From contig CM075939.1 in NCBI GenBank assembly GCA_038030265.1, positions 14,737,253-14,801,252 on the forward strand: a stretch of 64,000 nucleotides of DNA. The letters run 5' to 3'. The stretch's first letter is position 1. Each line of letters opens with the position of its first letter. This stretch comes from Corythucha ciliata (lineage: Eukaryota > Arthropoda > Insecta > Hemiptera > Tingidae). The notes beneath the pieces were generated by a model that did not search any database, had not been told where the DNA came from, and saw only the letters and a program-made list of their open reading frames with translations. Of this stretch, positions 21,701 to 36,700 are shown piece by piece. The position numbers and the translations under genes were made by a program.

Positions 21701-24700
21701 TTTAAAAAAACAACTCACCAGACACGCCATCTACCCATACGCTGTTAGTGGGCATGGATTTACCAAATCCCAACTTGACTCTATTGGCGCCTATGTGCTC
21801 GCCGTCCAGCGTTCTCATCGCTCTTACGACGCTGGTAATGTCGGTGAACTGACAAAACGCGTACGAGGCCGTCGTCCCTTGTTTTTTAATATCGATTTCC
21901 TGTTGAAAGAGGGGGAAAAAATTGTTACATTGTTTAAATGAAGGGTCGTGTTGTCAGGGGGGAGGAGGCTCACAATTATTTCGCCAAATTGATCGAAGTG
22001 TTTGCGAATTTCTTGCGTCGTAATATCCTTTTCAAGGTTGCCAATGAACAACGTCCTAGTCGCTTTGGGATGGAATTCATCTTGTTCTGCCTCGAACGGC
22101 CTATAAAAATGAATGAGATCGTGTTGAAATTGGTTTTAAGGTGGGGTGGGGGTTAGATAGGGGGGGAGGGTTATAAAAAAACCGACCTAAATTCGTTGTC
22201 ATCGACATCGTAGCCTTGATAGGGGACAACTTCGATTTTACACCCGAAAAATAATTTGTCGTGCGACACTTGCAGAGCTTTGTCCACGTCGTCGGCCTTT
22301 TTGAAACAGACAAGAGCGTAACGATCGACGCCCTGACCCACGACTTTGACCCATGTGACTTTGCCGTGTTTTTTATACTCGTGATACAGGCCGTCTTTCA
22401 GACTTGTGTCGGACGACCGCGCCGGGAGATTTCGCACGCAAATTGCCAGCGGTCGTCGATCGTCCGAATGAACGGCTGGGCTGGCTGATGACGATGACGA
22501 GTTATTCGCGTGCGCCGTTGAAACGGCTGACTGCGGCCCACCGCTCCTCAGCGTGCTTTGTTGGCTAACGCGTATAAATACATATTTATATAAACGATCC
22601 AAATCATATAAAATCGTTTTTAAACCAACTTTACCTATGAGTGGAACAGGATTTATCAGAATTGGGAGATGACGACGCTGTAGAACACGTACTCGACCCA
22701 GACTGACTCGACGCTGAACTGGACCTTGACCTCGACCTGCTAGAACCCGAATTCGATCCAGAATCACTCCCAGAACTTCGTGATATACTGGAGGGGAAAG
22801 AGGGGGTTTTTAAAGAAGAAAAAAAAGAGCAAAAGATAGAAGAAAGAAGAAAAAGTTAGAAAAGAACAAAGAAACCCCTTGCAATCGTTTTTGAATACGC
22901 AGGAAAAATTATGTGAGGAAAGGGGGAGGGCTGCGCAGCACTAATGACGGAACGGTGGGGGGGGGGCTACCACTCTAAAATTTCACATAATGCACCCCGA
23001 ACGAGCGACTCTCCCTCCTATAGGACAGGTAGGGCTACAACGACTGGGGGATCCCTAAAAATCACTGGACATGGGCACGCTCTGTCGCAATTCCATTACA
23101 CGTAGCCAAAAATCAGAGGCTACATTTCTCAGTAGGACGAGACCTGAGCGACTGATAGACCACGTCTAGCTGAAATCGGAGAAATTCAGAGGAAATACAC
23201 TCTCAAACCGTCCAGTTCGAGGGGTTTCTTTCCTGTAACGCCGCCACCCGTGCAGACAGTTCTAGACGACCATCCCACAAATTTTTTGGCACGTTTTTCG
23301 GGGCGCCAACAAATTTTTCCGCAAACGTCAGCCGTCGTCGGTAATCAAATGAAAGTGTCTCGCACCTGTGCGGATGACAACCTCCATGGAATCGGTCGCG
23401 GTCAGGTTGCTGAGGAGGTTACACTGGTTAGAGGGCAAACGACCCCCCTTCACCATGTCACCATGACGACAACAACTGAACCAATTAAACTACCAACCAA
23501 TAAACTGGTATGGGATAAACCAATTAAACTGGTGATGATAGAACCAATTAAACTAGTGAACTTTGTTTGCCTACCAACCAACCTGACACCCCTGACCGCA
23601 ACCTATTGGGATATAATCGACAAACCACGAATTGCAGCGCGAATCGGGCATTTTCAGCCAATTAAGGCGCTGTTCAAACGAGGCCTGATCACACAAGGCG
23701 GTGGCGGCGCGGCGGCAGAAACTTCTGCCGCGTGTTGAGGCGGTTTTAAAAAGCGGCAGCGGCGCCGCATTGGAGGAAAACACATAGAACTATACATGAG
23801 TGTTCAAACGGAGCGGAGCGGCGCGGCAGCGGCACCGCTTCAAAGGAGAACATTGCCTGCATGTCCATACCATACAAGGGGGGACGGGTGCCACGGAGGA
23901 TTCAGATCTATATTTTCTGCAATTGTTTTGTTTGCACTGGCTACCGATAAATTTTATTACGGAGCTTTGTCTTTTTTCAGTCAGTATGTACAAGTTGTGT
24001 ACGGAGCAGGAATGTGCCTAAAAAATTTGTCAAACTGTATCTTTTCATCTCTGGCCTCATTTTACTGATGAACCCACACTCTTCTGCAGGGTATCCACAA
24101 CTTACATCTACGGCGCAAAAATGTTTTCCTCCTTTTGTCGCGACATTTACTAATAATCGATAAAAAAATTTGAAGGAGCAGTAGGAAAGATGAGAAGCAT
24201 AGGGAATTAGGGATGCACATCGCTATCCATTCCATTTCGGCTCGAGGCGGCGACGGCAAAAAAACGCTGCCGTCGTACCACGCGGCGAAACCGCCTCGTT
24301 TGAACAGCGCCTTAATGAGCGCTGTCGGCCTCTCAGTTACGTTCTTTTGCCAATCGAGTATTTTCCGAGGGACTCATGAACCGCGTCCTGTTCAATTCAT
24401 AACATTTATCGCTCACCCGGGACGTTTCCCCTCCCCCACCAAGAAATGGCTAAGAATCAAAGGATTTTCGACAAGACGTTAAAAGGTGTTGCCACACGAA
24501 TTTCGTCGTTTTTGACCACTTTGAGCCTTGTTCAGGAGCTGTGCGTTTTTTTCACGCAAACGCCGGGCCTCTGGAGTTCAAGGAAAAACGTCGGAGGCTG
24601 CTTCCGCAGTCAAGAAAATCAACCAAATCTAGCGATAAGCGGAACTGCGGAAAGGTGGGCGGTCCGGGAACTGTCTCAAGTGTCTTGAGTAACTGCCAGG

Positions 24701-27700
24701 CATTTTGGGATCCCAAAAGCGGACAAACCCACGCCGCCGAGGCCACGAAAAAAACTGACGATCCAAGGCTATTTACGCGTACCATTTCCTAAAAAACCGA
24801 CAAAACCTGGGCCGTAATGCGGACATTTCCGTCTTCCCAGCCACAGGATGATAAGTTTTTGGTGTCCCGAACGCGAATTTCGGGGGCGATCGTAGGCACC
24901 CACCCGGGCACGAAAAAGGCTTAAATTCAAACTCTTAAACGGTTATTAAAAAAAACAAAAAACAAAAAAAAACGCGAACGAATTCTGCGGGCTTTAAAAG
25001 GAAAAGCGACAGCAAGAGAGAGAGAGAGATCGAGTGAGCGAGAGGAATGAGTGAGACAGAAATACCGAAAAGAAATCGTTAAAAGGCCCGCAATAAAAAA
25101 AAAAAAAAAATGATGAAAGCTTTCCCCTCATAAAATGTCTCTTTAAACACGCTTTTAGAGCACTACGGTTATTTTTTTTTTTATCTAAAGAGGACACCAT
25201 CCGTCGAATTTCGGGGAAAAGAGCTTTAGTTAGGGGGGGGGGGGATTTCATGCGACCAAAGAGTTGGAATCAAGGTCCCTCCCACCCTAAAATGTATCCC
25301 CCTCGGGCAACCCTCCGAGGCAATGAAAAAACATTAAAAATAGAGAAAGAGAGAGAGAGAGAGAGAGAGTGAGAGAGAAAGAAAGAAATAACGGGGGACT
25401 CACCCAGACTTTGAATGTTTTTTATGAACGACGACCGGCGTTGTCTCCCGTCGTTCGTCGCTATAGGTCAATTCGGGTGTCGACGGTACTTGACTCGAAT
25501 ACCGCGGGCTTAGATTGTCGTAGACCCAGGACGATGAGCTGACCCTGTGATGGCCGGACGATTGATTTCGACTAACAACACTGTTGAAAAAGAAGAAAAG
25601 TTGATATATTAGGCGGGTTTTGGATGAGTCTTTTATTGAAAGGGTGGGGTGGGGTGTTACTAGGGTCGTTCTTTCTCTTCACCAGGTGTCATCTGGGACC
25701 CTTAAACGACCTCCCAGGATCACCCAGCTTTTAGCGGTCTCGGGGTGTCATTTATTGGACCTCGGCGCATACAAAAAGATTTATGGATGGGAGGGGAGGG
25801 GTCTTAGAAGTGCTCACGGGCGAGATGACAACGCTGTACATAGTGATGCCTACATGGCCAGCCTTTCACGTAGAGACATACCCTAAAAGGCGGAAAACAG
25901 TAGACTCGCGGCAGCTTTCGAACACTTGACCGGTCTGGTGAGGGGGGGGGGGCTCAAGAAGAGCAAAAGGGGAAAGGTCATCCAAAGGTGCAAAATCCAA
26001 ACGAAGAGAAGAAGAAAAACCCAATGTCAAGGTCAAATTAGTGTGGGACGAAAACCCCAAGGTGATGATGCTGTACACCCCAGTCATCCCCCGCCGACAA
26101 AGACTTCAACAATCAGTGGACAGGCCTGGGACCTAAAAACTGACTAAAAAACGTGTATTTCATCATAAAAAACCAATTTGGTTCTAAAACTGAGAATGCT
26201 ACCCAGTGCCGGCTTGAAGGGGGGGAGGGGCGAGCCGGGCGACAGCCCAGAGGCGCCGTGTCCTTAAAGCCTGTACACACGGAGACTTTTCTGTCATGAC
26301 ATCCGTGGCATGGCGGAAAAGTCTTCGTGTAAACACGAAAAAGGTATGACATTTGATGTTATGCCATATCTGTCATAACAGATTTTGAGAATTCTACGGT
26401 GACATCTTTCTAGACAGAAATGTCTAGTAATCTTCCCTTTTAACCCAACCTTCATGCTCAAGCCGAAGGGTAGGGAATAGGGATTATTAAAACCGTGGAA
26501 GAGAGCTTGTAACTTGTTGTTGTTGAGCGTTCTGTTTGGAAAAAAATGGATTGGAGTCGTGAGGCAGCAATGGCATCATTCATCATAGAGTATGAGATGC
26601 GTGAGTGCCTTTACCTGTACTAAACATGTTTGTAATAAAACAGCTAGATGTATTCCATTAAATTGCATTAAGAATTTCACGAAACAGCTACTCTTATACC
26701 GTCTATTTGTTCATCCTTATCTTTTATTTTGGACTGTCTTTATTGCGTGAAGAGCAGAACTAGCGGCCGTGGTGCCACTACCGCTTTCAACACCACCAAA
26801 TAAATTGGAAATGATGAATTGTCCTTGTAGGAAACACGATTTTAGCAAACTACTCCACCAAAACTATTGAACTTTGGAGCACAGGAGGAACGGACAATTT
26901 TCAACAAAAAAAAGAAGGTCTGCACTTCAATTCCGAACGAAATAAAATGGACGAGCAAAAATGATTTAGGAAACGCATTTTGATTTATGAATATTTCAAA
27001 ACTATAAAATTGCCGAAAATTGGATTTTTAACATCCGTGAAATACGGAGCATTTCCTCTCCACTCTATCCGCGAATTGAGGATTTTCCTCAATTTAGCTG
27101 CAAAGTAGCTAGTGATTTTTCTCAATAATGGCCGGAAATGAGTGGTGTATGAACTATTTTTGCCCCCCCCCCCTTAACACTTTTTTTTTATTTTAAACTT
27201 TTGGCTATGGACTAGCGCTTTTTCTCAGTTTAAGGCCCCAAGTTGCCTTCAGAAGCCTCAGATTTGAGTTTTCAAAAAATTTTAGTCGCTAGGCACCGTT
27301 ATTACTTAATTTTAGTCGTGAATTAGCGTTTTTCTCAATTTTATCCGTGAATTAGCCAATTTTTTTTTTATTTGTATCCGCGAATTAACGTTTTTTCTAG
27401 ACTTTATCCGCAAATTATCGGATTTCCACAGTTTTCGGCTTTTGAAGGCACGTTCGCGGCTTAAACTGAGAAAAAGCGCTAATTCATAGCTAATAAAAGG
27501 GGGAAAAAATCGTTCAATTCAAAGCTAAAAAAAGAGAAAGTGCTAATTCGTGGATGAACTTCAGAAAAATGGCTCTATAGCTTTAGGAAAAACACGAATT
27601 TCCCGGAAAAATTCAGAAAAATCGCTAATTCACGACTGAAATGGTGAATCATCAATAATTAGTGGCTAATTCCCTGATGAAATTGAGAAGAAACGCAAAG

Positions 27701-30700
27701 TACGGGGGAAAAAACGCTAATTCACGGTTTAAAAATGAAGAAAACGTCAAATTCGCCGCTTCTGAAGGTAACTTTGTGTCAGAAAGCGGGAGGGGGGGGG
27801 GTCGCTAATCCACGGTCAAATTCAGAAAAAACTTTTAGTAATTGGCGACGAGAAACGGGGGAAAACTTTAATTCGAGGATGAAATGTAGGAAAATCTGTA
27901 ATTTTAGCGGCTAAAATTATTAAAAACGCTAATGTGCGGTTGTAATTAAGATAAATGGCTAATTGAGGGTTAATTTGAGAAAATGTGCTTATTCAAAGAA
28001 AATTGAGAAATCAGCAAGCCGCGGTTTCGGAAGCAACTTCGTGGCCAATTAGCAAAAAGTTCTAGTTTAGGACAAAAATTGAGAAAAATCGCTAACGCGC
28101 GGCAAAAATTGAGAAAAATCGCAAATTCGCGCCTAAAATGGAGACAAATCGCTAATTCACCGATGAAATTGAGAAGAAGCGCTGTAATGCTGAAAAAACG
28201 CCAATTCACGGTTAATGTGGAGAAAACGCCAATTCGCGTCTCAATCTAAACGGTGACTTCATGGGGCGCTGGTGAAATATTCGCCCAGGTGCCGTTCGAA
28301 GATCGGCAGACCGTGGACCCATGAGCCTCTTTCTGGGACTTTTTGAGCGCCATAGTTTACGGGTTGTCCGCCCGGAAAATGTTGCGATAACGTCCAGGAA
28401 GGGCATCAAGGGCTACGATGGCAATGTAGTGGGAGGGGGGGTGTTTATCTCGAAACTGACCACTTCGATTAGAAGCCGTTCCATTCAACCCGAGCAATGC
28501 TATGTTCAACGAGCAAAAATGCTCATTTAGCCAAATTATACGTTTCGTTTCCCTAAAAACATTGGATAATTTGGCCGGGACCCGTTAATTTTGCCTCACT
28601 TAACAGCTAATTCGCTTGCAGAAACTGACTTCACAAGGCCCTATATTCTGTAGCGAGAATTAAGAGACCCCAATGAGCCTACCTGATTTGGCCGCAAAAC
28701 GGCTAGTTACCCCCCCCCACAATCCGTGAAAGCCTAGCACTAATTGGGTGTAAAACCGGTGATTCGACTATGTAAACAGAAGATCAACGCACGAACTCTT
28801 AGGAAGACGGAAGTTTCAAGCCATTTAAACGGCAGTGTCCTCCCTAAGAGGTCACATGCCCCCCCTAATTATCTGAGGAAGTACCACGCGATACTGATGC
28901 AAGTATAAGGAGAGGGTGGCGAAATTGAGAGACCCTCAATATGCCAATGGGCCGGGTGCCCCCCCCCCCCAAAGTGCGCCGGAGGGTGTCGATGTGTTTT
29001 GTGGGGCGACTTCGCGTTAATTTCAAGCGATTTTGTTCTGCCTCGTAACAGTACCGTTTCGATTCACACACTGCGAGGTGGAATTCCTCGGTAATTTTCA
29101 ATTTCAAAACATCAAAGAAAGCGGGCGAAAACTTGCTGAATAATATTCGCAAGGACACAATGCGTCCAAATTGGAAGTTGCCTCTCCTCTCACCCTTTCC
29201 CATATGGTGAAGTATGAAAAGAGAGGGAAGTGAGAGGAAAAAAAACGAGGTGCATGCACTATAATTGTCTCAAGCATGTGAAAGAAATGACCGGGCAAAC
29301 AGTGTAATGGTAATGGGGGGGGGGGAGGTAAGGCTCCCGTTGATCGCTAGTGAAAACCTGTTCCTAAGTTTTCGTCCTTTTACACACCTTACAATTTTAC
29401 AATAACTTGAATCAAAGAGTGTGAAGGAAGGAACAGGGGAGGAAGAGCTTGAAAAAGGAAGAGATGAGAAACCCATAAAATTGTACAATGAGAGTGATGT
29501 GAAGGTGGTTTGAGAAGGGGGGGTAGTGGAATGCCCCTCCCACTCCTAAAAGAGAAATCAATAATAAAGAGAGGCACGGTGCAACGTTGCCAGATCTTTC
29601 TCACTAGCTACACCACCGTTGGGCTTTTGCAAAAGAGAAAGATCTGCGGAGGGGTAGCTATTGAAAAACAACCCCATTTTGACCCCCCTTCATCACCACA
29701 CACCTCATAACTGATCCGTGTTACGGCACGCTACGAACTTTTTGTTTTGTTCGATTGTACCGGTCCGGGGAGGACGGAGGGAGAAGGAAAACTCATCAAC
29801 TAAAAAGTTTTTCACAAGGTCCTTAACAGCCCTAAAGGGGTGGTGGTTGAGGGTGGGGGGTCTCATCCTTGTTTTTCGGGAGAATGGTTACGGTGTGAAG
29901 GGCTTGTTCTTGCCCCTTAGAAGCTGAGCTGGAACTTGGGGAGAACGTTGAAATAAAAGGAAAAATCCTTCGAGGGGGTGGAGTGACGAGGCGTTGTTAC
30001 ACAACCAACTCATTGTCTTACGCCCAATTAAAAACATTTGCGCTTTGAGGGGAGGGGGTTACTAAGAAAAAAAAGTGAAAAAAACTCACCGTGTATGCCT
30101 CACAAGGTCATCATTTTCAGATGGTGTTTTCCTAGGTTCCCCTATTCGCTGTTTAGTGTCCCTGTACACAAAAAAACAGAAAAAAATAAACTATAAACGC
30201 TAAAATTTAAATTTATTCTCGACACTTATAGTAAAGAAAACTACAGATGTTGACTACAGTGAACCGCTGTACAAAATGCACGAAGTTCCTCCTCAACCAC
30301 TCAAACTTTCCAAAGATGACATTGAGGCAGGTACAACACACACGAAGACATATTTTTCCTTACTCACACACACACATCGTTGGCCAAAGAACAACAACCT
30401 TCGACCCAAAAATAGGGGGTTTTCCAGTGAACTGACAGGTACAAAGGGCCCAACAAAAACATACTAAAAAGGTACACCTTCCACTTAACTTGACTTAACA
30501 ACCAGCTGAGAATGTTTCAAACTTTCCTGCACCAAGACCATCCCGTAATTAATCGAACGATTTCAATTCGAAGTGCTCATATCGCAAAACAATTGACGAA
30601 ATGCCGGTTCTGTCACAGAGAGCGAACTCCAAGGCGCTTAAACACACAGGTGGAGGTATTGGAGGCTAAATTGTCCATTTGCAGAACGATCGGTTCAGAG

Positions 30701-33700
30701 CCGGTAACAAAGCGTCTCGAACCATGTCTGTAGAGGCTGAAGGTTTTGTACGTTTCCTAGGGCAAAACTGCCGTTTCACGGTTTTAGGCGTTCATAGCCA
30801 GACACCGAGGCGGCCTGGTTTGGCCCCCTTGAGACGTAGTCAAGCATTTTGAACCGTACCCTGACCGCTAAGTAAATAGACAGGCTACTAGGCCTGAAAG
30901 CTCTATTTTAACCAAGGGTCTCTCAACAATTAGCTGGAAATCAGAATTTCAGGGCATCCGGACAAGAGTTCAGGTTCAAAAAACTGAAACAAAAGCCAAG
31001 GAGGGTGCATATTATGTAACTTAAATGGAATTTACGTGGCGTCAACTTCTGACGTAGTATCTTAACTGAAGTGATTCTGTAACATACGACATGTAGTAGT
31101 GGCACCTAGAGAGCTGCAAAATAACTACTAAATGAAAATGAAAACTAGAACATGGTGGTGAAACTAGAAAATCGTATAATGAAGATCTCATGTAAAACAG
31201 AAGGGAATGCTTACCAGGGGCCTCCGAGTTATTTAAGCAATTTGAAGAACCAAAGATACTGAAGGGCGGAACGCAGACGCATTCCAATGTACAACATACA
31301 ATTTTACTTATCCAGATGAGCCTACACGTCTGATAAGAATTATTTGGAGGGTTAGTATTCTACCAAGATATCTTATTAAGCTACTCAATGCGATAGAGAG
31401 GATACATCCATGACGTCATATCCTCAACTTACGACACGTAACTTGCTATCGGAGTTACAGAATCAGTCTCAAGAAAACTGAAAGTACAAAGCTCGAAAAT
31501 CTGAAACTATATTCAGCCAACAGGCGGCCTGACTAAAAAGCAGGGCCGTAGAGAGATTATTAGGGCCCAAGAAAGGAACTCAATGGGGTCAATACCCAGA
31601 CTCCCCCCCCCCTATCACAACACTATCATAGTATGTATCTTGCTATTATAGTGACAAATATGTTCAAGACCCAACCAAATCCAAGGGTCCAACCACAGAC
31701 AAAGTTTCTCTTTTTGCAAACACAGCAAATCGAGGGTGTCAGAGCAGCACCCCATATCGTCATTTTTGGTGAAAATGAGTTTATTATGTCATTGGAAAGC
31801 TCTCTTCATCGCGGATCTATGGAACTATACGGTTAAGGCGGAATTCCAATATGAGACACGCAATTTGCGTACCAGTTAAACAACCTCTATCGTCAAAATG
31901 ACGGCAACAAGCCGTACAGTCAGCGATGTGACATTGGTTTACGCTTCAGAGGCGGCGTTCTTGCATGAGCTCCAAATTTCAGCGCAAAGTACGACTTTAT
32001 TAAACTGTTTTCATAAGTCGCCAGATCAAAGGAAAAATCATTTTCAACTAATGTTTTGGCTCTCCTGAAAAGTGACCGATGTGATGAAACGGGGTGTTGC
32101 TCAGACACCCTCGAAATGCCAACCACAGCGAAAGGTCCAACCACAACTGAGCTCCAGCTACAAAAAGCTCTAAACACAGTTAGAAGATCAAACCATAGTA
32201 ACGTTTCAACCACAAAGAAGGTGCAACCACAGCTAAGGTCCAACCACAGCTAAGGTCCAACCTCAACTAAGGTCCAACCGCAGCTAAGGTCCAACCAAAG
32301 CCAAGGTTTTTTTCAACCACAGCAAATGTCAAACCACAGCAAGGGTCCAACCCCAAAGATGGTGCAACCACAGGTAAGGTCCAATCACAGCAAATTTCCG
32401 ATCACAACAACTACAAAAATCTCAAATTACAGTTAGAGTCTCCAACCACAACAGCTTCAAACACAAAGATGACCCAACCACGGCCAAGCTCGAACCACAG
32501 TTGAGCTCCAACTACAGTAGAACTTCAATCTCAGTAAAGCTTTCTTTTCTTCCCCTCACTTTTCTTTCTTAACTTGATTTCTGAAGTACGGGCCCCCAAG
32601 GAAGGTCAGGCCCAGGGATAGCTGATGCGGTGCACCCCCTCCCACTCCTAACTTACGACAGACCTGACTAAAAGGCTCGTCGGTGGCTTTACGGTTTCCC
32701 GTGTGAATGGACTCCTCGAGATCAGGCTGCAGGCTCAGCCACTGAAAATTTTCCCCTCCCCACAATCACAGTGTCGAAGAACGTCTGAGATAGAGGTGGA
32801 ACTTTTCCAACCCCTTCCCACCACCCGCCTGACTTCTTACCGGTACGAGGAACCAACGCTTGGAGGAAGGAGTGTACCGTGCAGCACCCCCGAGGATGAA
32901 ACTGCCAATCACAATTACATCATCCGGCGCTGCCCCTTATCAAGTACGTCTGGCTTATTCCAGAGGATCAAGAGCGCAGCGCAGCGGTTCCTCGTTTACT
33001 CGAACGCACAGAGCCTACACGTGTTGCAACCACGGGGTACGATGATGTTCAGTTGAACGACTACCTCTGTGACCCCCCTCTCCTCCCCATCACCGACGCT
33101 CTCAAGCACAGTGCCGGTTTTCTCTCTCTCACTCGCTAATCCTCACTCTCTTTATCACTGCCGCGTCGCTCAACAACAACACTCCGATGAGCTCACCATT
33201 CTAGCAGCGAAATCAATAGTTTGTCGATCGACATAGCTGACTTCCGTGGAGGGTTTGGGGCGTTTTAAATGCCGGAGTTCCGCGGCAGTTCTTTGGTTTC
33301 AGGTGAGTTCTGCGGTTTTTGGGGGGCACGTGAACCACCTTCGGAGCGATGGATGATAATTGGACCAAAACGCTGTCTCAGAATCATGGAGATTCCAATA
33401 GCACCAGTTTTTCTGTGTGGAATGAATGGTGCATGGCGAGAATGAAAATCCTCCACCAGCCTCTGTTCCACCTAATGGAAATGTATTTTCTTTCATCAGA
33501 GTCCACGCCAGTTCGAAAAGGCTCTAAAAAAAAGAGAGTGTTTTGCAAAGCTCAGAGAATGACAATTTAGTCCCAGCTAGTGAGCATCGCTACCTGAGCG
33601 TAAAAATGTCAAATTTGGCCACAGAGGAGGGGGTCCTCCATTTGCAACAGGACTCCTCACACTCGTGGCTCTTTCACTGGTGCCGTTGAGCTGAACGAAC

Positions 33701-36700
33701 GTGGAAAACTGGAATTCAGTGTTATAAAGCAACCGGCGGAGGAATATACACGGTCCTTTTCAACACTGGAATTACAACTATTCGGCTATCTGAAGGGCGG
33801 GACTATCTTCAACCATCAAATGTCGATACTTAAACGTAATATGGGGGGGGGGACTAACAATCACAACAAGCGGACATTTACAACACAAACACACGTAAAA
33901 TGGGAGAAAAAAATAATAATAAAATTAACTCACCTTTCTATTAACGGGGTGTAGGGACCGTTTCGGTACAGTCGATCTCGGGCTCGACTTCGGCTCAACG
34001 ATTCGGCGGCCGAATGATACGCGGCGCCGCTCGACGCCGATCCGCTACGTCTCAGGTACCCGCCTCCACTTGTCGTTTCGTTTCTATCCGCTCGCTCGTA
34101 GAAATGACTAGATCTGTCGAAACTCGCGCTAATTTCTTCAGAGCCCCTGTTAAATGGTGGAAAAAAAAAAACACAGTCAAAACACTGGAAAAAACCGATA
34201 AATCACTCGGCTGTGAGAGCTAAACGCTCCTAGCTGCAGCCGATTTGAGGCCCCGAGTTCCTACGTGTGCTGTTCTCTGATTGACTACAACAAAGAGCTT
34301 AAGCCGTCGAAGCTCGCAAGTACACCGTGATCGAACAAGTGCTACAACAAAATCTTCCCTTTGGGATACCTCAGGGGAAGCGCATTAAAAACCAAAAATA
34401 AAAAATGAATACAATGTTGGTTTCTTGTGGGGCGCATGAACATTTTCCACAGCTCAGGGCGTACATCCCAGCACACTACATCACAGCCTCAACCATTCCA
34501 GCGAGAAAGAACCGCTGAAGAATGTCCCTCGTGCCCCCTGACTTTTCTTGAGCACGTGGACGGTAGCCACCCTGTATGAGAGACATCCCGGTCCATCCAG
34601 GGGGTTGTTGGGCCACGAACATCCTCCCAGCTAGCCGTCTTGGACCTCCTGATGACCCCTTCGTCACGACACTCAACCACCCCCGGTTGGTCTTGATTCC
34701 CCCCTTCCCCGTCTGCACCAATATCGCGCATACCCATTCCCAGCAATCGACAAAAAAATAAAGCACGACGAAATTGAAATTGCGACTTCCGCTGAAATGC
34801 GTAAACAGATCGACAATGTTACCACGATGGTAGGGGGAGGGGCTGCTAAGACGATTTCAACGACGTTTTTTCCTCCTCAGAACCAACTAAAAGCGGCGTT
34901 AAGCCATAAAAATGAGAAGCAATAATTGCTCCGCGCTGTTGAAAATAACGATTTTTAACGGAGATATCTTATCTGTCAGGAGTGTTGTTCTTGTTTTTCT
35001 CTCACACTCCTCACCTGTCAAGCCTATTTTTCACACAGGAAATATTTTCTACGATAAAACACGTTTTTTTTTAGATGACTAGGTAACATCATTTTGTGTA
35101 GAAAGTTTAACGATGGAATTAAAAAAGAAAACTCCATTAAGCGAATTAAACAAAAAAATGTTAATTATGACTCATCAAATAACTTCCTCCTCCTCCCCGT
35201 ACAAAAACCACAAAACACGAACGTGAGAAAAAAAAAAAAAAAAAAAAAACACAAATAGAGCAAGAGAGAGGAAGAGTGTAACATCCCAGGGTCACGAACA
35301 GAATGCAGATGAATCAAGTTGATTAAAACACCCCCACCCCGTCATCACAAAAAACACTGTTCAACCAAAACCCGAAACACGCTCGTGGAAATTCGATCGA
35401 TAATAAAATGATGGGAAAAGAGGTAAAGAGAGGGGGTTCGGCTAGTCACGATCCGCTCTGGAGGGAATGAGTGAGAGAAACGTCCGTCCTTCGGGGAAGG
35501 TGTTATTTGGAGCACGCAACGCATTAAAAATAATGACGCTAATAATGTCCGTAGGGGGGGGGGGTGATTTCGCGATGTGAGAGATTTTTTTTCCGGTTTT
35601 TGAAAATACGACTTGTGACGCTATTTTTTTTTAGGAAGAATAGAGTAGATCGATTCGTTCGTGCGGCTGACCAAAAAGTATAGTGCTTGATGTTGGAAGC
35701 AGAAAGCGATAAAAACGAAGGGAATGAAGGAAGGGGGGAGGGCTGTGGCTGATTCCGGCATGAACCAAGGCTGTTAGAGCAATGCATTACGGTTACGTAG
35801 CACCGTAGTACAGAATACCAAAAAAGGGTTTTTGTTGGACCTGAGATTTAGGAGACTTCGAACTCAACGATTAAGCTGGCCAAATGGTTTAAGAAGCTTC
35901 AAATCAGACGTTTTCACAAACCAACAAATTCACCGTTAATACGGAAGCTTTCAAATTAAGATTGAGAAGAACGAAAAAACAGCACCGAGGAGCCTGAAAA
36001 TTTACGTTACATAAACCTGATATTAGCTGATAAGAGAGCACCTTAAAATCGTGGGCTTCAAAAAATTTCGTTGCAATCAAGGCTTCACGTACCCCAACAA
36101 TGTTTTCAGAAACACCGAATTGGACGGAATCGACATTTTAGGAATCGTACGATTCGCCCGTTTAAGGAAGCCAAGAAATTAAGATTTCGCGGAGTCTCAA
36201 CATCGAGATTTCCAGAAACTTTCAATTCGAGTTTTTGGACTGTGCTCAAAATTGGACGTTTCCGAAAAACCTACGATTCACCGTTTTGGGAAGGTTTCAA
36301 ATTAAATTTACGAGATGTCTGAAAATCGAGAAATGAAGAGCTTGAAAATCAACATTTTAAAAAGCCTACAATTTTTAAGCGAGAAACTTGAAAATCGAGC
36401 ACGTCAGAACCCCCCCAAAATCAAGGACTCACAAACAATAAAAAGTGAATGTTTTTCAATGTTTGGCGCAGCCTGAAAACCCGACTTTTAAGAAGCCTCA
36501 AATTAAGCCCGATTTCACATCCTTCCGATCCAACACCAGTCATACATTCGGAAGGATATAAGGAGAGTCCTAATTTGGGGGCATGGGGTCCTATTGCTGG
36601 AGGGAGGGGGTGATTGGAGGGGTCCTCCACCGACTTCTGCGTCATGCATACTACGGCATTTCCCTCTCCATACAGCCTTCCGAATGAATGGGTTCACTGG

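Larger units (their letters stand above)
22788..25403. other. spen intron 4
   Basis: Apart from the TTAA-flanked element at 23666-24311 and two (GA)n tracts, a short run of 'aaccaattaaact' repeats is seen at about 23,475-23,560. No gene is seen. Confidence 0.6.
25581..30089. other. 4.5-kb spen intron 3
   Basis: Holds the bipolar array at 27040-28250, a 26-bp imperfect hairpin at 26273-26334, an AGGGCCGG-type GC-rich fragment near 26,205-26,260 and several G/C homopolymers. No gene is seen. Confidence 0.6.

Noticed and set aside
32110..32540. CRISPR-like regular array
   Set aside because: Units are head to tail without unique spacers, are degenerate, and lie in an animal intron.
34480..34760. 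Overlapping open frames with a CPSCP...EHV reading, like the zinc-knuckle end of a reverse transcriptase
   Set aside because: Only a few residues match, the frame is broken at once, and no YxDD or other RT motif is near.
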